DNA from: Nitzschia sp. pyKryTriq1
Lineage: Eukaryota; Bacillariophyta; Bacillariophyceae; Bacillariales; Bacillariaceae
DNA: 64,000 nucleotides
Assembly (NCBI GenBank): GCA_956465555.1
Contig: OY101121.1
Location: 2,256,722-2,320,721, forward strand
Direction of reading: 5' to 3'
Positions within the stretch are counted from its first letter, which is position 1; every line of letters begins with the position of its first letter. The position numbers and the translations under genes are program-made. Of this stretch, positions 10,201 through 20,912 are shown one piece after another. The notes under the pieces are model-generated. The model was not told where the DNA came from, made no database searches, and saw only the letters and a program-made list of their open reading frames with translations.

Positions 10201-12079
10201 AAAGTAATGACAGCGGAACATTCCCGTGGCGGTTGGCAATATCATGAGCCTCGGGGACACCGACAGTCAAGGTTTTGATGATAGTATCGTCGAAAGAATT
10301 TGTTTTCGATTGAACTTTCAAATTTGCACAAGCCAAATGTAGTGGTGTATTCCCTTCCCTGTCCGGTTGGAGTAAAATATCGCGCCGAGATTCAAAAGGA
10401 ACGATCGAAAGGAGAAGTTTGGTCAGCATGATGGGTGCGATTTGGACCACTCGATGCAGCACGGTAGCACGATGGGCCTCGTTGGTTTTGGTCAGCTCGT
10501 AGGCGACAGTAGAAGGGGATTCTTTCCGTAATTGCTCCATAAATTTCAACAGTTTTTGCCATTCTTGCTTTTCCACTAAGTCATGCATGATACTCGCCTC
10601 GGGAGCTCTTGGTTTTGGGACAGGTTTGGGTTTTGGGGACTGAAAGGAGAGGGTGGAAGAGGGTGGTCTAGATGTCGGTGGCGAGGAGTCATAAGAAGAG
10701 CGAGTAGAAGACGGCCGAGAGGAAGGTGGGGGGGACTGCGGTGCAGAAGTGGTGGTAGCGAATGCTTGCTCGCCGTCATCATGTTTTTCCGAATCATCAT
10801 CATCATCATCCGATGAGACTACTGGCTGTGTGCTCCCAGTAACCTCTCCTTTTCCCGCGTCTTCTTCTTCCGCATCCCGAAGGTCCAATTTCTCTTTTGA
10901 TGCATGTAAGTTTTGGACCATGCTATTCCAAATTTCCCCCTGTTCTTTGGGTGGTGATGATGCGACTTTTCCTTTCTTTTGAATCACGACTTTTTCTTGA
11001 ACGACTTGTTGTTGTTTTTGTTTTTGTTGTTCCGCTTCCACAATAATTTCTGCTTCTGCCTCTGCCTCTTCTTCCTCCTCTTCTTCTTGAACTTCGGAAA
11101 GGGGATTCTGTGGTTGTTCCGACGATCCTGATTTCCATCGTGACGGTTCTGGAGTTCCGTGGAATCCAGTCGCATCGCTTTGTGAAGAAACGACCGTTTC
11201 GACTTCGAATTGTTCTTGCTCTTGTTGGCCTTCATCATTGTCATCGTTTTCGTCGCCATCATCAACCTCCTCGTTGTCTTCTTCCTCTTCCGCTTCCACG
11301 ATAATTTCTGCTTCTTCCTCTGCTTCTGCCTCTGCTTCTTCTTCTTCTTCTTCTTGAACTTCGGAAAGGGGATTTTGTGGTTGTTCCGACGAACCGGATT
11401 TCCACCGTGAAGGTTCCGGAGTTCCTTGGAATCCAGTCGCATCGCTCTGCGAGGAATAAACTGTTTCGACTTCCAAGCGTTCGTCGTCGTCGCCGTCTTC
11501 ATCTTCTAAAATAATTGCAATATGACTTCCTGGAGGCTCGACTTTGCGATGATGCTGTTGGTCTTCTTGTTGTTCTTTGAGCCGCTCTTCTTCTTGTCGT
11601 TCTCGCATCAATACTTCTACGGCTGGTTCGTCGTCTACTGATGATGATGATGATGAGGGTGGTGGTGGTGGTGGTGGCAGTGGCGTTGTTGTTGGTGCTT
11701 CTTCTTGTTCTTCTTCCAAAGGTTCCAAAGGTGCAGCAGCAGCAGCAGCAGGAGTAGAGGGCGCCGGATGATCCAACAACGAGGATGAGGAGGAGGACTT
11801 GGTGCGGGAGGACGAAGGTTCGAGGAGTTGAGAAGAGGATACCGAAACATCGGGAGACACGACCAAGAAGTCTTGATCATCGGTCGAAAGGATTTCGTCA
11901 TCCTCTACCGTCTCCTCCTCCTCTTCCTCCTCTTCATCCTCGTATTCTTCTTCTTCCTCCTCCTCCTCGACAACTTCTTCTTCCTCTTCCGAAGATAATA
12001 TATCATCTTCTTCTAGAAATTCAGATTCCGACAAGAACTCTTCCTCTTTGTACGCGTCGTGTTGTTCCGGAGGATCCAT
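7262..12079 (-). CDS. Large ankyrin-repeat protein with acidic head and basic Ser/Lys/Arg tail
   Basis: A single-exon protein of 1605 residues starting at the ATG at 12079 (MDPPEQHDAYK). Three regions are clear. Residues 1-495 are extremely acidic (long Glu/Asp runs) and contain two near-identical units of about 45 residues beginning SSQSDATGF and PEPSRWKSGSSEQ, near 202 and 295. Residues about 497-1065 hold roughly a dozen ankyrin repeats, recognisable by NTPLHLACA, RTLLHIGAA, LTPLHCCAL, RTPMHLAAD, LPLHVATAY and DVPLHYATG. Residues about 1070-1600 are Lys/Arg/Ser-rich, with RSKSRDR, RSKSKER and KKPKSSKK repeats and a 12-residue poly-Lys run. There is no signal peptide or membrane span. Ankyrin repeats mediate protein binding, and the RS-like tail hints at a nuclear or chromatin location; both are inferences. 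No catalytic domain is seen. The poly-Glu strand gives long antisense open frames that are not genes. Confidence 0.85.
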   Translation of the reverse strand: MDPPEQHDAYKEEEFLSESEFLEEDDILSSEEEEEVVEEEEEEEEYEDEEEEEEEETVEDDEILSTDDQDFLVVSPDVSVSSSQLLEPSSSRTKSSSSSSLLDHPAPSTPAAAAAAPLEPLEEEQEEAPTTTPLPPPPPPPSSSSSSVDDEPAVEVLMRERQEEERLKEQQEDQQHHRKVEPPGSHIAIILEDEDGDDDERLEVETVYSSQSDATGFQGTPEPSRWKSGSSEQPQNPLSEVQEEEEEEAEAEAEEEAEIIVEAEEEEDNEEVDDGDENDDNDEGQQEQEQFEVETVVSSQSDATGFHGTPEPSRWKSGSSEQPQNPLSEVQEEEEEEEAEAEAEIIVEAEQQKQKQQQVVQEKVVIQKKGKVASSPPKEQGEIWNSMVQNLHASKEKLDLRDAEEEDAGKGEVTGSTQPVVSSDDDDDDSEKHDDGEQAFATTTSAPQSPPPSSRPSSTRSSYDSSPPTSRPPSSTLSFQSPKPKPVPKPRAPEASIMHDLVEKQEWQKLLKFMEQLRKESPSTVAYELTKTNEAHRATVLHRVVQIAPIMLTKLLLSIVPFESRRDILLQPDREGNTPLHLACANLKVQSKTNSFDDTIIKTLTVGVPEAHDIANRHGNVPLSLLLTSPAMKAATDPSQDDLLAVESAAENLVRTILQDRSDLSSTQNNNGRTLLHIGAAHAVHERVLMLLMESAGFAADLSDSLGRLPLHDMASAIAGPSPPLTFAERLLVTCPEALTTPCGLGNTPLHCFVSSIQSNIPNEEDRSSFGIEQMTEALLGRSSEEAMCPLLVKNKEGLTPLHCCALYAAPTTVVQILMRSPFASKAAQMVDNQKATPFHTICASSTIGLLVEQISLLGTEEASTKKDAKGRTPMHLAADNVNCTPEAIQAVIDVNPKAAKIENLKSRLPLQVAVRKHASEDILKALLQAYPKAVKAVFEGENGVIHEMCQFKAPAHLIRGMLLFYPDGAKMANQFQNLPLHVATAYRCDLPTIKALVKAFPEACMRQNKHKDVPLHYATGSTVSSDEVIEFLVKAAPASVMIPNDKNKTPMDQCRENGLEYIMGQALDEVANTKKKKKKIKSVEEEESRAPLSPVSPPAKAQEEDRGRTRVKVLSKAAMSEQPKKKKKDKSPEVKERRSRSKSRDRSTTRGRSKSKERGRSKSKERTGRSKSRDRADEKKAKKRDKSVDKSVDKKAKKREASASREGRSSTRETTDEKKLRRRSKSADKSAKKDEDDHHTLKRKVKKSADQIDHAQEESPKKPKSSKKSLGKSVGNIGYAPDEESPKKPKSSRRARSVSPSRLGRKSSKSLLVDAEKEEKKKLKRRKSTADPALMSPAKSVKSMKSSKSLGKHLVRKSKASLALEHEIDEGTIGSLPPTASVASKRGKKPKSIKRDSLLKSSTGVEKTPNSAKSKKKHSILKNSPQSVKSKRSRLPSIPRDMVDLNHSDDEHSIQLKTGDEDSSSDDSEKKKKKKKKKKKAKDHASPSSKKSSLRLHKSWNSSHSDSVSLTPMTPKSSKSKRKVQKSPSASVKSKRSTTSTTQAAPLSSVAGDSNHSQKSPGSFASPRTPRRSKRESLVEELVLSPLHQTARLAVDLLDDNDDE
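11040..11480. repeat. Internal duplication in the acidic region of the ankyrin gene
   Basis: Two similar coding blocks (about 11335-11480 and 11050-11205) encode the same motif, with the shared core TPEPSRWKSGSSEQPQNPL, followed by Glu/Ala-rich runs. Near-identity at the DNA level suggests a recent in-frame duplication. Confidence 0.8.
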
Positions 12080-13092
12080 ATTATCGCTCCCTTGCGTATT
12101 ATGCGTGTAGTAGTAGTAGTGTACAGTATGAATTCGTACTCTCTACTACTAGCAAACACGGTGGTGATGATGTTGCTGTTGCAGTTGTTGTTGCTGTTGT
12201 TGTTGGTCCATTCCTATTCTCTTTTTCCGCAACAAGAATGAATGAATGAATGAATGAATCTGGGTGCTCTCTTTCCGTCCTCTTTTTGTAGTAGTTGTTG
12301 CTACCACCCATACGATCAACTACTACGGTACGACTACTCATCGTCGTCGCGCTCGCTCGCGTTCGGTAGCAGTTTAGTTCGGGCTGATGGGGCTTGCTTG
12401 CTTGCTTGCTTGATTTATGGTTTGTTTCCCGCCAAAAAACTACCATAACAAAGGTGGAGAATGTCTCTTTTTTACAGTACTCAGTACTGGTACTGGTACT
12501 GTACCGGTAGCTACAGCACAGGTACTTGAACTACGTACAGCAATCTGTAGAAAAGACAAATCGACAGGCAGACAGACAGACAGACAGACAGACAGTCGGC
12601 TCTTGCGTGATGCTTGATGCGTGACCCGGCTTTTGAGTTTTGAGTCGCGTCGTCGTCTGTTGACTGTCTGAGTTACTAGTCCAGAGTGCTGTAGTCATGC
12701 GAGTCCAGAGGTCTGGCCGTCGTCTTTCAAGAGGATAGGATGATTTTTCGGAGTAAATAATAATTACAGTATTATGCGCTCCCCGAAAGTTTTGGGCTTC
12801 GCCATAATATTTTTTTATCATGTAAAAGCGCATGCATGCTACTACATGATGAGATCGATGCGGGGTTCCGATTTTGGAACGATCATCGCGCCTCCGAATA
12901 AGATCTTCTTCACGAGTATGCATCAACATCACCGATCGATCTGACACTATCATACCGACCCCCGTTCCCATCCTTTATTTTTTGGTTCAAAGAAGGCCAG
13001 CATCCCAATCTTACTACTACTACTACTACTAGTACTACTAGTAGTAGAGACCTCTATTCTCTTCGATAAAGATCGTCTATAATATATCACCC
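12080..13092. other. Gene-free divergent spacer with microsatellites
   Basis: This lies between the ankyrin gene (minus) and the ABC transporter (plus). It contains a GAAT run near 12236-12259, a CAGA run near 12568-12595, a TACCGGTA palindrome at 12502 and a TAC/TAG palindromic tract at 13011-13046. A TATAATATA stretch sits about 10 bp before the transporter ATG. No coding exon is visible. Confidence 0.6.
12568..12595. repeat. CAGA tetranucleotide microsatellite
   Basis: About seven tandem CAGA units in the spacer upstream of the ABC transporter. Confidence 0.85.
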
Positions 13093-16000
13093 ATGATGTC
13101 GTCTTCCAGCAGCAGCAACAAGACGGCCACCGCCGCCGCCCCTGCTGCTGGTGGTGGTGGTGGTGGTGGACCCAACGAGATGAGCACCAGCACCACCGGC
13201 AAAAGCACCCGCAAAAACCACCTCCGAAAGCTCATGATGGAACGACGCGCTTCCCAACGCTATTTTTCGAAACTTATGCATGCCGAGCCAGGTGCGACCG
13301 TGACCGCTTCGGCGGCATTATTGAGTGTGACTTCGTCGTCCACCACAACCACAAAATCATCCACGGCCGAAGCCGTGGAATTGACGGATGCGCAAAAGGA
13401 ACAAATGGAAAAATTGTCTGCCAACATGAAAGACCTGCAAGCGAAGGTGGCCGAGTATCAGCATCTCAAGGATGCCTTTCCAGTGGAAATTCGGATTGAC
13501 AACCTTACTTATTCCGTTCCAGTTTCAGCCAGCTCCAACAAGATTCAGACAGTCTACAACACTGGTTGGATCTACAAGGTTGTCACGTTCTTCAAAAGTA
13601 AAGAGAATGATGCTGCTGCTGCTGCTGCTGCTGCTGCTTCCACCACGTCCCAAAAGAAGATTTTGGATCAAATTTCGCTAACGCTCAAACCAGGACGCAT
13701 GTATTTGCTGCTCGGACCGCCCGCTTCCGGAAAAACTACCTTGTTGAAGGGCATTGCGGGAAGACTGTCGACCAAGTCTGGAAACGAAATGACGGGCCGA
13801 GTGACCTACAACGGAAGATCGTTGGAGGACAAGAATAATAAAGCTAATGCTGCTGCTGAGACTGACGGCTTTCACATTGAAAACGCCATTGCTTATGTGG
13901 ATCAGTTGGATCGGCATGCTCCTAGACTTACAGTCGAAGAGACCTTTGAGTTTGCCTTCCAATGCAAGAGTGGAGGCACTCACATGAATACTGCTATTCT
14001 AGAAGAAGGAGCCGATGTAGAGGCCATAAAAGGGCTAATTAAAAAGGCCGACGACGAACATTTCTACGTCAACACGAATCTCAACGGGCTTGGTCTGATG
14101 AATGTGAAAGACACCTTTGTCGGTAACGACGAAATTCGAGGAGTGAGCGGTGGACAACGAAGACGAGTGACGGCGGGGGAGATGATGCTTGGAATGGCCC
14201 CTGTTTTTTTGGGAGATGAAATATCCAATGGCTTGGATGCATCTTCCACCTTTGACATCATCCAGATATTGACCTACTTGACCAAGATGCTCTCGAGAAC
14301 AAGAGTTATCTCGTTGCTCCAACCGAGCCCGGAAACAGTTGCATTATTTGATGAAATCATTTTGCTTGCGGAGGGACAGATCTTGTTTGCTGGACCCATT
14401 TCCGACGTGGAAGAGTATTTCGACAAATTGGGATATCAAGCACCAAAGTACATGGACGTTGCCGACTTTCTCCAGCTTTTGTCTACACCAGCCGACTGCG
14501 AGAGTTTGTTTCACCCGCCAGCTGACGTTGCTGCATCGCAGCCCAAACCCTACAGCGTGGACCAGCTGGCCAAAATCTTTCGGGAAAGCGCCTACGGTGA
14601 GCAAATCAAAGACAGTTTGGCAGCTCCCCATAGCTATGTATGGGGCAAGTCGAAAAACGGTAATATCGTGGCGGAAGACGGAGCAGAACATCTGGATGAT
14701 CGCAGGTTTCGCCATAAATATGCAAATTCCTTCCCTCGGTCCGCTTTTCTCAATCTGAAGCGCAATTTAACTCTTTGGACCCGCGACCATCGAGTTCTCA
14801 TTGCAAATGCCGTGAAGAATATTATCATGGGTGTTAGTGTTGGTGGCGTGTTCTTTCAGACGGAAGATCTAATCTCGGTTCTTGGTGTACTTTTCCAAGG
14901 CATGCTTTTTATCATGCTTGGGGCCATGGCATCCGCACCCGGTTTTGTGGACGAGCGCTTTATCTTCTACAAGCAAGCTGACGCCAATTTCTACTCTGCG
15001 TATCCTTTTGTCCTCGGAAAAGCCCTTTCAAAACTCCCACAGGTAAGTCGCAGTGGACTCGGAGCTTGTGTGCCACTCGCTGAAATACTGTGCAACGACT
15101 TATGAAAATCCTACCTTCTCCTGTGGCCACTACTACTAGACGATAATGGATTGTTTCGTATTTGGCACCATCTTGTATTTCATGGTCGGATTGGCAAAGA
15201 CAGCCGAGAACTACTTCATTTTCATGGCAGTTATCATCACTTTTAATGTGGTGATGAACGAGCTGCTCTTTGTCTTTTCCACATTTGCCAGAGCAAAAGA
15301 TTTGGTGCAGGTTGCAAGTGCCTGTTTGGTATTCCTATTTATTCTGTTCTCTGGGTTCATCATTCCACCTAATGTCATCGCGAACTATTATGGCTGGCTG
15401 TACTGGTACAATCCGATGGCCTGGGCATACCGAGCATTGATCGTCAACCAGTACAGGAGCTCAGAGTATACCCAGGAGGAAGGCGACCAAATCTTGACTT
15501 TCGGCGGCTTTATCGACGAAAAGGGTGATCCTTTTACGTCTGAATGGGTTGGATACACCTTCGCCTATTTACTACCACATGCGCTCATCACAATGCTGGT
15601 CTCTGCAGTGATTCTCCAGAAAGTGCGCGTAGGCAAGATTGGCGGTGTCAGTGACGAAGAAGTGCAAAAAATCACGTCAACAGAATCATTAGATGCCGCC
15701 GAGTCAAATATCTCTTTCAAACCTGCAACGATGACTATTGAAGATATTTGCTATGATGTCAAGGCATCCACTGGAAACGAAACGTTGCGACTACTCAACA
15801 ATGTCAACGGTGCATTCCGAAGTGGTCGAATGTGTGCATTGATGGGCAGCAGTGGGGCAGGAAAGACAACCTTGATGGATGTGATTGCCCTGCGCAAGAC
15901 CACTGGTACTCTGGGTGGCAATGTCTATATCAATGGGTACCCCCAAGATCCCGTTGCCTTTAGACGCTGGTAAGTTCTTTTAAAGAGATTATTCACTGGG

Positions 16001-17939
16001 ACGAACAATATAGTTCGCTGGGACGCTTCTCACAATCATATTCTTTTCAAGCTCTGGATACGTGGAGCAATTTGATGCGCCTAGTCCTCAGTTGACAGTT
16101 CGCGAGACAGTATTGTTCTCTGCTCGGCTGCGCCTTGATGTTGAGAAGGATGAAGATAAATGTGCCTTTGTGGACGAAGTATTGAAAACTCTTGAGCTCA
16201 CACCGCTAGCAGATGTGCTGGTTGGGAGTCCAGAGGAGGGTGGACTGAGTTTCGAGCAGATCAAACGTCTCTCTATTGCTGTGGAGCTCGCAGCATCCCC
16301 TTCTATCCTGTTTCTAGACGAGGTAAGTCATTGCAGACTTGAGGCGGAAGGTAAAACTCAATGCAGATTTTCTCAAAACATTTCTTATGCTGCAAAAGCC
16401 AACTTCGGGGTTGGACGCTCGAAGTGCGTTATTGGTGGTCAAACTCCTTCGAAAAATTGCTGACATGGGACGCACTGTCTGCGCAACCATCCATCAACCC
16501 TCTTCTGCTGTTTTCGAGATGTTTGTAAGTATCCATCTTCGGTTGTTGCACTTCATGGTTTTCAACATTTTGATTCTCACGTTTCTTTTGGTTTCCAGGA
16601 TGACCTGCTCCTTCTAAAAAAGGGAGGCCAGGTCGTGTATTTCGGCGAGACGGGTGATGACAGTAAAGTGCTTATCAACTATCTCGAAGGGCACGGTGCT
16701 CAGCGGATCGAAATCGGTGACAACCCCGCCAATTGGATGCTGAGAGAAATCCAGTCTACAGCAAACCCGAGGGATTTCGCCGAGGAATACCTCAAATCAC
16801 CAGAGTACAAGGCCCTCAAAACGAAACTGGAGGATGATAGAAAAGATCTGGATGAAAGTCTTCAGATCACGTTTCCGACAAAGTTTGCAGCGTCAGCTAG
16901 TCTGAGACAAAGCCTGATGAACCAAAGATTGCGGACAATCTATTGGAGGTCCCCGACCTATAATCGATCGCGGCTTCTGGTGTGCACCGTCATTGCGTTC
17001 ATTCTGGGATCTGTTTTCCTTGGCGATCGAAATCCCGAGGTCATGACAGAATCAGACATGCGAGCGTCGCTATCTGTCATTTTCTTGTCCTTCATCATTA
17101 TTGGTATTCTATCCATGACGTCTGTGCTCCCTGTTATGCTTTCCATTCGGGACGTTTTTTACAAACATCGCTCGTCCGGTATGCTGGATAATGTTTCCCT
17201 AGGCTGGGCATTGGGAACAGCCGAGAAATGGTTCATTGTATTCTCCTCGTTTCTCTTTTGTTTCGTGTATCTCAGCGTCACTGGAATCGCTGGAACCACC
17301 GCTAATCAATTGGTTGTAAGAGCCATCGTTTTTTGGGTGAGTGTGACAATCGGTGTCATGAGAAAGCTATTGCCTTCTTCTTGGAAACACAGTGCCGATA
17401 ACAACTGACTTTTTTGTTTGTTTTATTCTATATGGGTATACCAGGGCTACTTTACTTTCAATGGAGCAATCTATTCGTACTTTGGGCAGGCTTTCATGTG
17501 TCTGGTCCCTAGTATGACGACCGCTCAAATTCTGGCCAGTGTCTTCATTGGGCTCAACAATTTCTTCTCTGGTCTCATTGTACGACCTCAGTTCATGGTT
17601 GGTTTCTTTGAATTTACCTACTGGATCTGTCCCGGGCACTACGTATACGAAGGCCTGGTGATTTCGCAGTATTGGGGTGACGATCGCATAGTGATTGCTG
17701 ACAACGGCAGTAGCTTCTACGACTCGCTTGGATGCGATGAGCAGCAAACTACTACTACTACTACCGTGTCACAACAACAATGCAACGGCACGGCGGAGCA
17801 ATACGTTGAAGTGTTCTTTGGTGGTCGTTTTAGCAAGGACAATGAGCTTCAAGACATTTTGGTGCTTACTCTTTTCTTGGTGTCGGCAAGAATCCTGACC
17901 TTTTGGGCCTTGCGAAAGTTCAACTTTACCAACGCATAA
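13093..17939 (+). CDS. Full-size ABCG/PDR-type ABC transporter, six exons
   Basis: Exons are 13093..15042, 15140..15969, 16052..16322, 16399..16524, 16599..17336 and 17445..17939, giving 1469 residues. The five introns are 74-108 bp, all GT-AG, and every junction keeps the frame. The order is NBD-TMD-NBD-TMD, as in plant and fungal pleiotropic drug resistance transporters. NBD1 has Walker A GPPASGKTT at 208, signature VSGGQRRR at 351 and Walker B region FLGDEISNGLD. NBD2 has Walker A GSSGAGKTT at 886, signature LSFEQIKR near 992 and LFLDE joined by splicing to PTSGLD. The membrane domains follow each NBD; the last ends ...RKFNFTNA. The N-terminus is Ser/Ala/Gly-rich, with an Ala run before NBD1. 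Such pumps export lipids and amphipathic compounds at membranes; the substrate cannot be told. The third intron ends in an atypical AAAAG acceptor. Confidence 0.92.
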
Positions 17940-18608
17940 TCTACGCTACTATAGCTACTACTAGTAGTAGTAGAGTGTATCATTAGTCTATGGTATGGGT
18001 AGACTACTGGTACTCTTCTTTGGTGGGACTTGCCGTGTCTTGCTTGGTCATTAAAAAAGAACTAAAAAATCTAGCAGCCGAGGCCGGGATCGAGTAAATC
18101 AAAAAGAATGACCCGATGAGACATCATGGAGACCCGACGACACCCGCCGAGACCCGCGAGACCCTGCAAAAGACGATGACCGAGACTGCCTGTCCGCCTG
18201 GCCTGCTTGGAGCTACAGTACAGTGCAGTAATTGGAGTGAGAAAAATAATAATGAGGTTCGCCGACCGGCCATGCGTCTTCTTGCTTCCGCGTGGAAGGA
18301 CACAACTTCACGTAGCGACGCAATGCGCTGCCGTATTGATGATTGAAAAAGGATCCAAAATCCAGCAAAATCCATCTGCAAATAAGCGAGACGACCATCA
18401 TGACGATGACGGAAAGTTGAAATGCTTTCGTATGTAGCCGTACATACATGATGTAGTCTCTACAGTAATATGAAATGCAGCATATTTTGTAGGAGGATAG
18501 CCCCGCCCATCGCCTATAGGATCCTCGCTAAAAATAACAGGCAGATAATAGTCAGTACGAACAAGTAGTACAAGTAGTACGGACTGCAGTGGTGGTATTA
18601 AAAGAACC
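17940..18608. other. Gene-free spacer
   Basis: This lies between the ABC transporter and the FCP1-like gene, both on the plus strand. It begins with a TAC/TAG palindrome (17958-17967). Short open frames on both strands look random. No RNA gene is recognised. Confidence 0.55.
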
Positions 18609-19297
18609 ATGGCATCATCCTTACTACCAGCACTGCATGCTGAGCAGGAAGGCCAGCATTTGCATTCCACATCAGCCACATCAGCCATGGCGGCGGCGAC
18701 CAGCATCGACGCAGCAGCAGCAGCAGCAGCAGCACCACCACCTATATCAACCATATCAACCATGCCTAGTATGGTTTCATCGCCATCCGCAGCAGATCCG
18801 AACAATGACACGGCGCCGCAACAAGTGGTGGAAGAACAACAATGGAACATGATGGAGACACCCACGAAGAAAAGAAAAAAGAAAAAGAAACCACGCTATT
18901 CCAGGCAACAAAAACGCGATCGCAAACAAGAAGTTGCTCAGCAGCAGAGAATACTGGACGATGATAATATTAATAATGATGATGATGATGAGGAGGAGGA
19001 GGAGGATACCGGAATGAATAAAATTGATGATAATGAGCCAGCAGATATCAACATCAACATCAACATCGACAACAGAAAAAATGAAGCAACAACAACAACG
19101 CGAAATAATGATCGGAGCCCTGCTCGTCCTCAGGATCCTCGTCCTCAAGCACAAAAACGAAAATCGGCAAACATCGACACAACAAATACAACTACAACTA
19201 CAACTACAACTTCCACCACAACAAAGTATTATATCCACAAGGATCCTCGTCCTCAAGCACAAAAACGAAAGTCGCCCCACGAAGATTCTCTCAAACA

Positions 19298-19333
<36 letters not shown>

Positions 19334-20912
19334 AACAAGAACTTGGCAAGATCGAGTCGTTCAATGCATCCAGGATGCATCCGCCACCAACTCTGTTTTC
19401 GTCGTCGAACAACAACAACAACAACAACAAGGATATTCTTCCTCTTCACCACCCATCCATCCATCGACGACGACAGCAATACGATTGATCACGTCGTCGT
19501 CGTCGTCGTCGTCATCGTCGTCGTCGTCTTCCATGGGATCAGCAGCTCTTCCTCCCGCTTATAATATCAATCCAGTTGCTGCTGCTGCTGCTGGTGATGG
19601 TGGTGGTGGTGGTGGTGGTGATGATGCTCCTGTTCCAACTTTTATTCATACGGTTCGCGTCCAACCACTTTTGATTTTGGATTTGAATGGAATTCTATGT
19701 CATCGATCTCGTAAACACAAAGAACCACCAGGAGTGCAATTGCGACAACCCTTATTGTCGGCGGGAAGGAAAAATCATCTGGCAGGGGGAACTCTGGTAG
19801 TGAGTCGCACCGATTTGTCGACCTTTCTTCACATGGTCGATCGTTACTTTTGTTTGGCCGTATGGACGTCGGCCAAGATGAAAACCGCCCAGGGACTGTT
19901 ACGACTGCTCTTTCCACCGGAGATTCAGCGACGACTTTTATTTGTGTGGGCGCAAGATCGTTGTAATGCTATTATACCAAAGTCGTCGTCATCGCCATCT
20001 TCAGCATCATCCTCAGCAGCAGCAGGACAACCACGGCAAGAGGAGAGTAAAACAATATTGGGTATTGGAGACACAACGAACCAGAACCAAGAGCAAAACA
20101 AAACCATCGACAATGACGAGGGCAATACTGCTACTAGCACTACTGCTACCGGTACCAAAAATGATTCGCCACGTACAGCTCCACCTCCTCCACCACCATA
20201 TTCTTATAGGGAAGAAGATGTCATTTACGAAAAACGTTTGGATCAAGTTTGGAGAGAGTATCCCTTGTGGAACTCGAACAATACGCTACTGATGGACGAT
20301 TCTCCCATCAAATGTCCCTTTGCCTCTAGCAATGCTATTCATCCACCGCCCCTTCATGGACAATGGCGGCCTCCAGTGCCGCCAGATGAAGATGAAGCAA
20401 GTAATACTGACTCCAAAAGCAGCGACAACACCAACAAAAGTCGTGTTGCTCAATCATCATGGATTCCCGATGAGAGGAACGAAGAACTACAGTATGAATT
20501 CTTTCAAAGATACATTCATCATTGGCATGAACATCCTCATGTTGAGTACTTGACGGAAGAAACCGTGCCGACGCCATCTTCTTGGATGACAGAATCATCC
20601 CAAAAGTGGAGCCGTTTGGGCAAAGAACCACCACCACCACCGCCACAAATGGTCCTGGATAGTGCTACTACTCGTACGACCGGTAACACTGCTAGCAGAG
20701 ACGACGACAATGACTATGAGGAGGAGGACGGCGATCCTTCTTCCTCAAGACCTACTAGTAGTAGACAATCCACCATACCACAAACACCACACCAGCAACG
20801 AGTCGTCGTCGTTCCCGTTCGTGAAGAAATGACCAATGTGGCCTTGTACAACTTTCTACGTCGTTTTGGAACCGGCCACATGGGTTGGAGAGGACGAGGC
20901 AGATCATTCTAG
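18609..20912 (+). CDS. FCP1/NIF-like HAD-family protein with DLNG active-site variant
   Basis: A single-exon, 767-residue protein; the ATG at 18609 follows ACC. Residues 1-345 are low complexity, with Thr, Asn, Gln, Ser and Gly runs and a repeated QDPRPQAQKRKS-like motif. A NIF (FCP1-like small C-terminal-domain phosphatase) domain follows: LLILDLNGILCH with Asp358, then LAVWTSAKMKTA, RRLLFVWAQDRC and NNTLLMDDSPIKC with Asp563-Asp564. Families with this fold dephosphorylate serines, for example on the RNA polymerase II tail. Here the second acidic residue of the DxD nucleophile motif is Asn360, so activity may be altered or lost. A long Ser/Asn/Thr-rich insert splits the domain. The C-terminus ends in a basic GWRGRGRSF. 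The fold assignment is firm; the catalytic state and substrate are not. Confidence 0.8.
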
